Shown here piece by piece: positions 1 to 11,101 of a stretch of 64,000 nucleotides of DNA. Position 1 is the stretch's first letter. Every line of letters begins with the position of its first letter. Both the position numbers and the translations under genes were made by a program. A model generated the notes under the pieces. The model saw nothing but the letters and a program-made list of their open reading frames with translations. It searched no databases and was not told the DNA's origin. This stretch comes from Cyanoderma ruficeps (taxonomy: Eukaryota; Chordata; Aves; Passeriformes; Timaliidae), in NCBI GenBank assembly GCA_008694505.1, contig VZDJ01000594.1, forward strand, positions 13,104,026 through 13,168,025, given 5' to 3'.

Positions 1-839
1 AGTTTGAATGTTACATAATATTCTGATTTTTGTTCTCCTGGATGTTCATGCAAATCAGGAGAATTACTACATTGCACGTTAAAACTCTCAAATAACCTGG
101 CTAGATATGTGAATAAGTAAGCACAAAAAGACAAGTACACCAATTTTATCTGTGGCTTTTTCAATTTTCAGTCAATGCCTCTGCAAGTAATTTCTGCTGA
201 GGTGATTATTCAGATATATCCCTTGTTCATGGGCAGAAATGGCACACCTGTCTGGAGGCTGGAAAGACAGGCTATCTGATTTCAAATGAGGATGTATCTT
301 CAGGTCTGGACCTAATGGACTTCCTAACAGTAGGCTGACCAAGGGCCATGGTTTTGAAGTTATTTGTCCTGTTTCCAGGCTGCCAATCTCACCAATGAAC
401 AGTCCTTTCTCTCCCAGGGCTCAGGAGCATAATTATTACCAAGGCTCAAATTATCATGCGTCAATAGAGCCATGGTGATGAATCGCATGAGCGCTGCTGG
501 GAGCAAAGGAATTAGGACTGGAATGGACCTCAGGAGGTCACTACAGCCAGCATTCTTCAGTCTGTGGTCCATGGTCTGGTAGGCATCAGGCAGTAGCCAG
601 GAAACTTTGGAACAACTTCATTTTCCAGTATATACACTTATTTCCGCACGTGGGAACGAGCAAGGAAGTCGAGGTGGGGGCCTGAGGGGGCAGGGATGAC
701 GACAGTAACTTGGTTCAATGCTTGAAACAGGCTGGAAGTGCAATCTACTGTAGAAACATTGCACTAGGTGAACTGTAGTTCCTCCCAGATCAGAAAGGTG
801 AAGTCATCCTTGGATGAATTGGTAGAGGAGAAGCAAGGG
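1..839. other. Unassigned non-coding DNA
   Basis: I see no gene, recognised repeat or RNA gene here. Open frames are at most about 70 codons, with no recognisable protein content. Composition is mixed. Confidence 0.5.
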
Positions 840-844
840 CTGCA

Positions 845-866
845 GAACAGCAGTTGAACAGCAGTT
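845..866. repeat. 11 bp direct tandem duplication
   Basis: The unit GAACAGCAGTT occurs twice head to tail at 845-855 and 856-866. It lies at the downstream (3') edge of the CR1 fragment, so it could be a small replication-slippage duplication near the insertion boundary. No function is implied. Confidence 0.8.
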
Positions 867-1125
867 GAGTCCAATCCCCTATCCTAAGGCAGAATTCAGC
901 TATATTAAAACATTTCTGCCAAATATTTTTCTAACTTCTTCTTAAAAATTTCTATTAACACAGATTCCACCCCTTCCCTAGGCAATGTATTCCAGCATTT
1001 AACTATTCTGACTGTGAAAAAGTGTTTCCTGATGTCTAACCTGAATCTTTCTCAGTGTAATTTAATCCCATTATGCCTTGTCCAATCCATAGGAGACCCA
1101 GAAAACAATTTATATCCTTTCATAG
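865..1125 (-). mobile_element. CR1 LINE 3'-end fragment, old and 5'-truncated
   Basis: Read on the minus strand, this stretch follows the usual order of a CR1 3' end. It starts with a GGACAAGGCATAATGGG-type block and a block resembling the conserved TTAGACATCAGGAA (CR1: ATTAGGAAGAAATTTTT). It continues with CTGGAATACATTGCC (CR1: CTGGAACAGGTTGCCCA), then AGGGAAGGGGTGGAATCTGTG, and ends near GGGGATTGGACTC (CR1: TTGGACTAGATGACCTC). CR1 is the main LINE of birds and other sauropsids and mobilises by target-primed reverse transcription. Most copies are short 3' pieces, as here. The match is clear but diverged, with no open frame left, so it is an inactive old copy. I recognise the family from its consensus shape; the subfamily and exact ends need a repeat-library search. 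Confidence 0.85.
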
Positions 1126-1499
1126 CCTTAGGCAGCACAAGGTAAAAAATGTTAGCATAAACCTTACTAAAAAAGCCATACAGTATGAAGTGTAGAGAAA
1201 CTCAGAGCACTTAAAGAAATTTTTGTTGTTGGGAACATAAAACAGTATCCTCCTCTTCCTCAGCAAAAACAAGGTAATTGATTCATGATAAAAAGGGGTA
1301 AATTTCAAGTCCCAGGGCATCCTTGAGCTATTCCCTGAAGTCCTTCTTTGGGGAAAAAGGCCCATCTACTTGCCCCCAAAATGTCTTACATTAGAAAAAA
1401 AAGAGGCACTGAAAGCAAGGTGTCTCTAAAAGGATCCTACTGTCTCTAGAGTTCTCTTATTCCTTCACTGTGCCAAGAAATCAGAAGGACCAATAAAAA

Positions 1500-1523
1500 G
1501 GGGGGGGCGGGGGGTGGGGGGGG
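1500..1523 (+). repeat. G-rich tract with G-quadruplex potential
   Basis: The plus strand has G8-C-G6-T-G8, only two non-G bases in 24. This can supply more than four runs of three guanines separated by single-base loops, so a G-quadruplex could form on the plus strand. The flanks are purine-rich and carry no gene signal. It may simply be a low-complexity tract, and such tracts are also prone to length errors in sequencing. Confidence 0.85.
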
Positions 1524-1524
1524 A

Positions 1525-2735
1525 GAAGAGTTAAGAAAAGATCCTTTGTGGGCAGCTGTTAAAAGAAGGTTGAATGCTTATTTATTTATTTTTCTGTGGG
1601 GGAACATTGATGTGAACAGAGAAAAACAAAGAATTGCTTTTGGAGAAGTCCAAAAGCTCCCTGCTGACAGGTTGGCCCCACCCTCCCCTCTCCAGTGAAC
1701 AAGGACCCTTTTCAAAGAGAATCACCTGGCCCATAAATTCCAATTTATGGTAATTTAAGAAAATAAATTATGAACTGCAGCCTCCAACAGTGTTTAGAAA
1801 AGGCAGGATTAAGCACAGCGATTAAAAAAGAAAAGCATTTCCTTGCCACTTGACTTTGCAGGTGGGATTTCCTCCAATCCTCCCAGGTTTGTGGCTTCAC
1901 TATGCAGAGCCTTCAAGGGGTTAAGCTGGCACAGATGGGGTGGGGGTTGAAACACTGTGAAGGCTGGAGGAAGGGCAAGAGGAAATTAAATGGCTTCTTT
2001 CTTTTCACCTTCCTTTTTCCAGTTATCTGTAGCAAGCCCTCAGAGCACCTATATTTAGACTAGGATATATAAAGAGGCACAGATGCACACTTGACACAGG
2101 AACATTTCCCATTTTCTATTAAATTGACTAATTTTTAGCTTCTGCGCTGCTTTCTTCAGTGATCTGGGATTTGGCCAAGGACAAAAAAAAAAAGGCTTTT
2201 TAGGGCCACTTACTGAATAAAGATCTTGCCTGAGCCTTAATTACAAATGTGGTGCTCCAAATTAGATAGGCAATGATGTTGGATTCAGCAGGGAGATGCT
2301 TCAGAAACCAGGGCCAAATACTTTGGCCTTGTGGGGCAGAAGAACAGGAAACATGGGGACATCATATCCCTTTCAGGCCTCCTGGGACCACATGTCTTCT
2401 TCTAATAACCATGCTGTCCTCTTCTCATACAAGGGAAAGCTCCACCAGAGGGAAAGTTGGATTCTTCATCCCTAGTCCTTTTCAGGGGAGGCCAGTTTAC
2501 TCCTCAAATGATCAGAAATTCTCTCCTTTCCAGTTTTAGTTTATTCTTGGCCACATTTATCTTTTTGCCTTCTGGTATGAAACATTTTTTACTTCAGATT
2601 AGTTTCCCCTTCTGGCATCTTACTTTCTCCAACCTCAGCATAGCCACGGAAACTTTCTTGATCCTTGTTTTCCTGAAAAAAAAAAACAAAAAGGCAAAAA
2701 AGCAAAGTTCCCTCTCTCCTCTTAAGAAACAGGAT
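1525..2735. other. Unassigned non-coding DNA with one TATA-like site
   Basis: No coding frame is convincing. A TATATAAAG string lies at 2066-2074 on the plus strand, followed by a G/A-rich segment. I saw no convincing initiator, CpG enrichment or downstream first exon, so I do not call a promoter. An A-run lies near 2183-2194. Confidence 0.45.
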
Positions 2736-2736
2736 C

Positions 2737-2772
2737 CCCAATGCTCTTTTTCTTCCCAATGCTCTTTTTATT
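2737..2772. repeat. 18 bp tandem duplication
   Basis: The unit CCCAATGCTCTTTTTCTT at 2737-2754 is followed directly by CCCAATGCTCTTTTTATT at 2755-2772, with one mismatch. The near identity suggests a fairly recent slippage event. It sits in otherwise unassigned DNA. Confidence 0.85.
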
Positions 2773-3750
2773 CCTGTGCTAACACCAGTGTTCTGTGTGT
2801 AAAGAAACAGGCTGCAAGTCTGGTCATGAAACAGAAACTGGCTACAGGATCCTCCTCAAGAGCATCAGGGCTGAGGTACCATGGGTGATCCGACAGAAAG
2901 TCCTGGGTGAGAAGCTCAGGAGGGCCTTCTGTCTGTACCCAGTGTCTTATGGTCTACACCAAAGAACACCTGTCAACACATGCCTTCCTGGGCTAACATT
3001 TCTTCCAAAGCTCCATGGTGCACACCAGGAGTCCACATCTCACTGAGCCCTGTTGGCATGTTTTCCCTAGCAAGGAAATCCCATGGAAGACACTCTCTAC
3101 AGACATACACAACATACACAGGATGTGGGTCAGGAGTCAGACTGCTTTCACCTCGTGTGGGGATCACAAAAGCTCCCCACACCAGCCAGCATGGCTTCAA
3201 CATCCACATCTTCCCACCCCTACCCCGACCGTGCACACCTGCTCCTACACTGCCACCCAAAACCTGACACAATCTCAAAGCCCAAGAGTTTGTTCCTCTG
3301 GCTGCACTGATGTCCTCATCACTTCTGGCCCAGGCTACATGCCAGTTCCTACCATTCCAGCCTGCCTGGTTTTTGGATACTGCAGTCTCCACCTCCCAGG
3401 TAGATGAAGCAGGTTTACAGGAAGCATTTGGGGAGCAGCAGAGTGGCCAGGGTTAGAGCAACAGGGGAGGGTGCAGTTAATGCTCCTTGGTGCTGCTGTG
3501 ACTACAGTGGTGAAGCAAAGGTGTGGGGTCCTCTGAGTTCAGAAAGAGCAGACACCGGTGATGATACATGATGGAAAGTGTGCTCTAGCCAAGGCTGAGC
3601 TTGGCCAGAACACTACCCTGACATCAAGTTTCCATTAGATTTTTGTTGCCATTTCCAAGTACAATTGTCTTTTTCCTGGGAGAGAGGAAGTGTTGAAACC
3701 ATAACATTTTCATTTCCCACCTGGAATTTCTGTGGTTTTTTCTAAAAATT
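2773..3750. other. Unassigned non-coding DNA with several overlapping short open frames
   Basis: Both strands carry frames of 75-139 codons between about 2800 and 3400. The stretch is locally richer in C and poorer in stop codons. None of the translations resembles a protein family I know, and frames on opposite strands overlap one another, which is typical of chance openness. I leave them uncalled. Confidence 0.45.
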
Positions 3751-3845
3751 GAAGGTGGGGGATGGAGGGAGGTGGGGGAGAGATATCTGCTTGCTTGCTC
3801 CTTGACTTGCTTTCTCTTCTTTCTTTTCTCTCTCTCGTTCTTTCA
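3751..3845. repeat. Purine tract followed by pyrimidine tract
   Basis: Positions 3751-3784 are nearly all purine with several G-runs (GGTGGGGG, GGAGGGAGG, TGGGGG). About 25 bases later, 3811-3845 is nearly all C and T. Such adjacent tracts can adopt imperfect foldback or triplex forms. It is low-complexity sequence with no clear gene context. Confidence 0.7.
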
Positions 3846-5399
3846 AATATAATTATCTTTTTTCACTGACACAACTCTCTCCCCTTTCATTTCCTAACCA
3901 GATTTGACCTGTATTTTCTTAGGTGTAAATTAATAATTTAGGATGCCCAATTTAGCATGCTGGACAGAGTCGATTTTCCAGAAGACAAATGCAATGCATT
4001 TTATTAAAACCTAGTTCCTGAATTCTCTCTCTCAAGATGTCCAACAGTTATTCCATCAATGCTATTCCTCCAAAATAAAAGAGTCAAAATCTCCAATAAT
4101 TTCAGAGAGTGTTATCTTTGTATAGTGAAGACAGTAATCTGAACTCTAAAACAAATGAAATGTATTCCTTAAAACAACCCCAAAAACTCAAGAGATGCCA
4201 ACATATTTATTCATAAACAAAACTTCTCTAGCACAACCCTAGACTTCCCAACAAGCAGTTTTGTGAGTGAACTTTATAGCGTGACATCAGTGAACAGATG
4301 GCAGGCATAGCTGTTGGCAGAGTGATGAGAAAGCTGGCCATTTATAATGGAAAATGTCCTGATAAAATGGAATGCGCTTATTTTATTCCACGGTAATGTT
4401 TATAAAATTCCTTTCCTGAGGCTTCTTCGAGGATCTTTTCATCATTATTGCATTATTATTAATAATAAAACATATAAAGGAAAAAATGTGCATAACAAAT
4501 GACATTTTAAATACCCCAGAGAGAAAAGGAAAGGTTTTCAGCACTGTTAGGGTTGATTGCATTGTGATGATTTGTTACCAGCTTTACAGCTACAATCCGT
4601 GATGGCATGGACATTTCTCCCAACAGGGTTAATTGTAGAATAACACTCAATAACTGGCAGGCCTTCTCCCTTCAAGGGACAACACTGGAGTGTGAAGGCA
4701 TGCACAGATGCTGCCAAATCTCTGTACATTGAGAATCTCTGAATGCTGATGTGCCTCGAGTGTTTCAAAAGCAGACTTTCAGCTGGATTTAATTCAGGAT
4801 AGGTCCGTTGTGGAAGCAGTGGGGAACAAAGCTGGACCTTCAAAAAATTGTACTGTTGAGGAATAGATTTGCCTTGAAAAGCCAAATCCAGATAGTGCAA
4901 TCTAATTTAAGTTAAATTCATTTTAATAATATTTTCTGGAAATTTTGATAGCACATGACACAAAGCTGGGTAGGAAAAGATTCCTCTCACAGATAACCAC
5001 TGGAAATTCTGCACTAGTGCCTGACAGGAAGACACACAGGATGAATTGAGGGTGGGATCCCTCAACCCACCACAGTGCTGAGTCACAGCAGAGAGAAAGG
5101 AGACCTCCTCCCACTCCTCCACATTCTACCCTATTTGCCTTAATACCAGGAGCTCAAAACCAAGTGGGCCTTGCTGAACCTAAAACATCTTATAAAGTGA
5201 TTTCACTTTGATGAGACAGGATAAAGATGTGTGGTTTGGATTAATTCCAACATATTTCCTTCATACACAGCCCCAACAAACCAAGAGAGAAATCAGTGAC
5301 AAGGTTTAAGATAGCATAAAAGCAAATGAAGCAGGGGAGCAATTCATAATAATAATTGAAGGATTATTATCAGACAGTTCTTATCTTCCAGCTTTTTAT
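3846..5399. other. Unassigned AT-rich non-coding DNA
   Basis: Apart from the small palindrome noted separately, I see no repeat family or gene. A TGCTGAGTCACAGCA string at 5076-5090 resembles a Maf/AP-1 type (MARE) site. A single match of this kind is weak evidence. Confidence 0.4.
4453..4468. repeat. AT-only 16 bp palindrome
   Basis: TTATTATTAATAATAA is its own reverse complement. It lies in an AT-rich patch with other ATT triplets at 4441-4470. It is probably a microsatellite by-product. Confidence 0.7.
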
Positions 5400-5515
5400 A
5401 AAAGCAGCTTATATTATTATTGTCATTGTACAGACAGTGAAGCTGAGGTCAAGAGAGATCAAACAATTGATGAAGGGTTGCCTTGCCAGACAATGATAGA
5501 GCTGTGAAGCTGCTC
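5400..5515 (+). mobile_element. MIR-like (core-SINE) fragment
   Basis: The order of words follows the 3' half of MIR. There is an ATTATTATTGTCATTGTACAG segment (MIR: ATTATTATCCCCATTTTACAG), then AGTGAAGCTGAGGTCAAGAGAG (MIR: ATGAGGAAACTGAGGCACAGAGAG). A degraded TTGCCTTGCCAGACAATGATAGAGCTG part follows (MIR: AGTAAGTGGCAGAGCTG). MIRs are ancient tRNA-derived SINEs shared across amniotes and present at low copy in sauropsids. The copy is diverged and inactive. Identification is by eye and the ends are approximate. Confidence 0.6.
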
Positions 5516-8500
5516 ATTCTTTACCCTTTATTCTGACACACTGCATCCATCAAAATAAAAATCTGACAAAATAGACTTTGTCCCAGGATGAAAAGATAGG
5601 AGAAAAAAAGTTTATCATCTTTCAGAGAAAAACCACCTCAGTAGACAGACTCTAGACTTTCCAATCTATTTAGCAATATAAAACAGAGAGAGCAGCTACA
5701 ATCCCAAGCTATCCACTTACAACCAACAGGCAGTGACCTTCTGGTGTGTTACAGCAACATGGTTAAACAAACAACTTGCTGTTCCAGCCCCCCTTGAGTC
5801 AGATTCCTTGGTGGGGGCAATCTATTGCCAGCATTTCCATATCCGGATCTCAAAGTCATTATATCCACCTATTCCTACAGTGAGCCACCCTGAGTATATC
5901 TCAAGTCTCTATCTCATCCTGAATAACATGCCAGAGACCAGCTGTGATGGAGGAAACTTATTTTCTAGTAGATTCTCAGACTAAAATCTTCTTAAGCATG
6001 GAGCACCAGCTAGTCTGAGTGAACTGGATGCTGAATTCACAACAAGTCTCATGGTCATGCCTGAAATCCATCAGATTACAATTTTATGCTGCTTCCTGCT
6101 TCCCTCTTTTCACAATTCTGAGATGTCCTCAATTTACCTGGAGATATGTTAAGAAACCCCTTATCTTTTGGGCAAAATCTCAACTTGGAAAAGCCACAGG
6201 AACTATAAACTATACTTCAGCAAATTGCCTTAAGCTCTCCAGCTCTCTGTGGTTTGATACCCTGCCTAGTGGACCATTCCTAGTCCTCAAATTAATCTGC
6301 AAAATATTTTTTTTTAATTTCCTTCCATCTGCAGCATTTTTGTTCCACCTCCTCTATACAGCTCTGCTTCCCTGAGACAATTGTAACAACAACAATAAAA
6401 TCTAACAGCAACAAGAGTGTGCTTAATTTCAGGCTCCACTGTGGTCACTTCCCTGCTCAACATGGTACAGAGACATGGACGTGGACACCACGTTCCATCT
6501 CTCTCCTGCCAAGGATCCAATATCTTGTTCTCAGCTCATACATTTTGGATCTGCCATTGTTTCTGCCCAAAAAAAAGCACAGCACTTCATTTTACAGGAG
6601 AGGAATGAGAAAAAATAAGAAAGGGAGAAAATGAGGAAGAAAGATTTTTAAAGGGCAGCCAAGAGAATTCCTCCTGGATGTTTTGATCTTTTTAAATAAT
6701 TTGTTCTTGAAGAAACTATATTCTGGTGGCCCTCTGCAGGAGAGTGCCTAGTGGAACATAATACTATCATCTGGGAAGAAAAAAGGTGCAAGTTAATATT
6801 ATTCTTTTCTAACTCTATGGAAAAAGGAACTTTTGGATGAGAAAACTCTACTAGGAACAGGAGGAGATTAATTCTCTCTCAGGTCTATTGCAGTGCTTCC
6901 TCTCAGATATGGACAGATGTGCAAAGATACAAAATAGTTTCAGAAATGTATTCAGGTGAAATAAATCCCATCAGGATCCAGAACCAGCCACTGAAAACCA
7001 TTTTCCCAGAAGTTCCTTTTTGTTTTTATCCCCACTACCAGAAATCATGTCACCAGTTCAGGGCACTGCAGTGGCTCCACCTCTGTCCTCTGCTTGCCGA
7101 GATCTACTTCTAACCATCCTGTGTTCATACCTAAAAGATCCTTTGTGCATCATCCAAATTCAGATACTGGTCTCCTAGAGGCATGGTGCTCTCCGGGCTC
7201 ATTTTTTGCTGGGATGGACATGCAGCTCTAGAACTCAGTAAACAAAACTTACAACTTCAAGAAGAAAACCAGCCAAGACCACTCCTTCCACTTCCACCTT
7301 CCAGGGTATTCCTAGTCTGAACCCTCCTAACCTGTGTGAGTGTCAGAGACCTGCTTTGGCGTGCAAGGAGGCAGCACTGAGATGAATCACCCTGAAGATC
7401 CAAGTGAAAGTCATAAAGACTCTTTGACACCACAGCTTTCATGGAATAACTCCAGGTTTACAGCAGGTTTGACGAGAGCAAATAGAGCCACTCTTTTATT
7501 TTTATTTCCTGAATTTAGCACTGCTTCCAATTCATGTTTCCAGTCTAAAACTCCAGACCTTTAAGGTCTATTTTCTGTAGAGCTGTATTATTTACTCCAT
7601 ACTAGTTGGGACAGTCCTGTAAAGGTCTGTCTTGGTTTGTTGCCATTCTCTGAGTTCCAGTTTGTTTTGGAAGTAGGTCTCAAATAGTGAAATTCATTCA
7701 GGGTTATAGAAAACTCAAAAAAATTCTTTTTTTAATGATAGATTTTTAGAATATTTACAGGCCTTATACCTAGTTTTCCAGCTGAAGTGATTAAACTCAT
7801 GTTTTAGGTCCTACAGCTGGCTTGAATTTGACCTCCATTGCAATGACAACCTACAAGAAGAATGGAATGAAATAACAATTATGAAACACCCTGATTTTTT
7901 TATCTTTGCTGAACAATTCAAGCGAAGTTCTGTTTAACAGATTGCAGTGAGATTCTGCAGCAGTCACAGTATCCATAGGCACTTGCCCCCTGTTCCCAGG
8001 TACTTATGTTTAGAAGATCCCATCTGGTCTTGTTATATGGTATCAGAGTACATTTAATACAAAGCCTGATCCCTCTGAGACTGCTTTATTTATTAGCAAG
8101 AAATTTTAAAATGTTCATTAAGGAAAATAAATTTGTTTTAAAAGACCATCCTTACTGAAGCAGCAGCTGAAGAGCTTGCAGTCTGAACAGCATCTCCTGA
8201 AGCTCAAAAAGCAGGAGAGCTGTGATTTTGGTCATGTTACTGTGACAGCTGAGTCAGTAACCAAAAATTCAGAAATTAGTGTAAAATGATGCCACTAGAC
8301 TATGAAATTCAACTATTGTGCTGTTGACATTTTCTTGCCATTTTGAGCTCAAAAGAATCAAAATGCCTTTAGTCATTTAGACTGTACTTCAGACACAGAT
8401 TTATTTTCACTTCAATGTTGTTGATGCATGAAGCTGTAATATTGTCCACACATATTTTTCGTCAATAACATTAAGAAAAAACCTATTTATAGATCTCCCC

Positions 8501-11064
8501 TGTTTAAAAATTCTCCATAAAAACTGAGTTGTTTGTTTACAATGATAATTCAAATGGCTCCACTCTCCAGCTCTGTTCTAGCCCCTTAAATTCAGAAGCC
8601 TAACTCTGCAAAGTTCAGTTTCCTAGCAATAATATTCTGCTCTATGCTTCTGAGCATACAGCCAGCACTGGCAATGCCTGACATAGCCTTATTTAGGCAG
8701 AGCACAAGAACAGCCTAGAGTCACTCATGCCCCCAAGCCTCAGACCAGATGAAAGGTTCTGATATGAGACTTTGCTGCCCTTGGGAGCCCGAGTAACACA
8801 GCAGTGACTGCATTTGGGGAGGATTTGTATGCCTTGCATGACAGATTAACACTGTTTCTTTAACACAGGAATCTCCACACTGTTGTGCTATTCCTTGGCT
8901 AGGTAAATGAGCTGTACACCAGGACTGTAGACACACCGTCTTTGACCACTGGGCCAGACTATGTTTGTTATTTGTAAGTAGGCATGGAGAAGCTTCTCAA
9001 CAAGATTTAGCACAAGACCTAGTGCTCTGGGTCTCTGATTTGTTGGAGCAGACAGCAGATCATTCACCAAATCACACAAAAAATAACTTCTTTGGCATTT
9101 TGTGGGGGTGTCAAAAAACCATAATTGTTTTTCTAATAGTGATTGTCTCCTCTCCTTCTCCACATGAGACTGAAATGCTTTACCACAAATAAAAGAACAA
9201 TCTATCATATCTCACTTCCTTCAATGTTCCTTCTACCACTTGTCCCTAGAGCTATATTTTCTCTTCCTCGGCTCCATGATGACTTCATTAGACTCACATT
9301 CAGGCCTTACATGACTCAGCCAGGTGTCACCTGTGTGTCTACATCAAAGGTACACAGGACAGGAGAGAAATGCCTGCTTCTCCAGGGAATATTTTCATGC
9401 CCCTTCCACGAAATTAGCACTGGCAGAAAGGGGAAGGGGAAGGGAGTCACACATTTGACCATACTGCTCTCTGCTAAGTGAACACATGTCTAAACTCCCA
9501 TTACAGGATTTTGCCCTCTAATTAAAGCATGGCTCAATCCAGCATTAGAAAGCTAATGTGGCTGAAATTAAGACAGGAACCTTTTCAACCCTCACTCAGC
9601 ACTTATTCTAGCAAAGCTAGTCCAGAAGGATTTTGTCAGTCCACGAATTTTCTTAGGTCTTTCTTAGGGAGTTCAAAAACAAAGAGACAAAATCCATCAC
9701 TGGAACTGAATATTTATCCCAGCTGGGTGCTGTAGAAACTGTTTCTCTATCATTCCCATTACCGTCTGCATCTATAATAATATACTCAGGTAATACAGCT
9801 TTCATTTCCAAGCAGGATTCTTCTCTGCACATTTTTTCTTTAATTTCAATATTTCTGATTTTACACCAGACTGTGTGAGTGTGGTAGATCACTTATTTTG
9901 GATCCCACTGAGTTTGAGAGCTCCCTGCAATCTCTAAGCAATGTTCTTAGCCCTGCATTCCCCTTTCTAAAACATTAGTATAACCTAGCAGAGATGGGTA
10001 ATTTGGGACTCCCACAACGCTGTCTTGTCTTTTTCCGTTATCAGTGCTCAAGGTGAAACTTGGAAAATCTCCAGCCTTTTCCCCTTTAAATTAATTGGAA
10101 TAAAATGGGTAGTCTGTTCCATTGTTCTTGCTAATACTTCAAGTGTTCCTCCATCCCTCAAACAGCTTTGATGTCATCTAGTTCCACTTGAAGGGGAAAG
10201 AATGTGTTTGGGAATAATTAACAGGCTAAAAATTACTTTGTCAGAACATTTGTGTTATTGAATTACTTGCAGCTACCAGCTTTAGAGAGCTGAGACAGTG
10301 GTTGGGCACAACTAGAGCCCTTTAAAGGGAAAAAAAGAATGGTCTTTTGGTGCTGCACGAAGTTCTCCTGAAGAGGGGCATGTTAATCTTCTGATTCTGC
10401 CTCAAAACTCTCATGTTACCTCAGGAGCATCACTTAGTCTACCTACACTTCAACCCCTCACACAAAATCCCCCTGGTGACTCTTGACCCATTATGGCATA
10501 AACAAATATTAACATTACAACAGAGCTGTCTCTTAACCTGCATTCCTAACTCATCCAGCAGGAGAGTCCTGGATTTTGTCAGTGCCTCTGGGCACTGCTT
10601 TAATACAAATAATTTCCAAGTCAGAAGTCTTTCTTTCTTCCCTCTTATATAGAGCATTGTTATTTTGAGGAGATGCAATAACGATACTGCCAGCCTTTAC
10701 AACAAGGACTGTAAGCAATCAATACGAAAAAGTCAGCTAACATATGGCTTTCTTCTGCCACTACAAAGCAGAAATAAAGACACTTCTGTTGCCCCTCTAC
10801 AGCTGATTTAGAAATTCAGATCACTTAATCTCTTGTTTCATTGTGAGAACAAGCACATATATAGAAGATTGCTTTAAAAGTACACTTTGGTGTGGGATAA
10901 TTTTACAGAAAAGAAAAAGTTCTGGCCTTAATAAATTGCATTTCATGCCTGGATTTTCAAGCATTTGAGCTATCTCACCCCTGCAACTAAGATAGCTGTT
11001 CCATCAGCTGTGCCAGGATCTAGCCTGAGGCTCTTGGAGATTTAACCTTTTCGAGGCATGGTGA
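5516..11064. other. Unassigned non-coding DNA
   Basis: I examined this stretch for coding frames, splice-flanked exons, tRNA-like sequence and repeats. The longest frames are 118 codons (6019-6375, plus), 112 codons (9143-9481, plus) and 106 codons (8888-9208, minus). None matches a family I know. A short GAAGGG low-complexity tract lies near 9426-9444. A CTGAGTCAGT string near 8249-8258 resembles an AP-1/Maf site but stands alone. Confidence 0.45.
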
Positions 11065-11101
11065 AGAACCTATGATCAGATTTAGAACCTAAGATCAGAT
11101 C
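11065..11101. repeat. 19 bp tandem duplication
   Basis: AGAACCTATGATCAGATTT at 11065-11083 is followed directly by AGAACCTAAGATCAGATC at 11084-11101, with one internal mismatch and a changed end. Each unit holds a TGATCAGA or AGATCAGA core. It is probably slippage. Confidence 0.8.

Noticed and set aside
2066..2074. TATATAAAG as a core promoter
   Set aside because: A lone TATA-like word in AT-rich DNA, with no initiator, CpG enrichment or downstream exon.
8888..9208. 106-codon minus frame with Leu-rich helical-looking text
   Set aside because: No family match and no splice or start context. An opposing 75-codon frame overlaps it.
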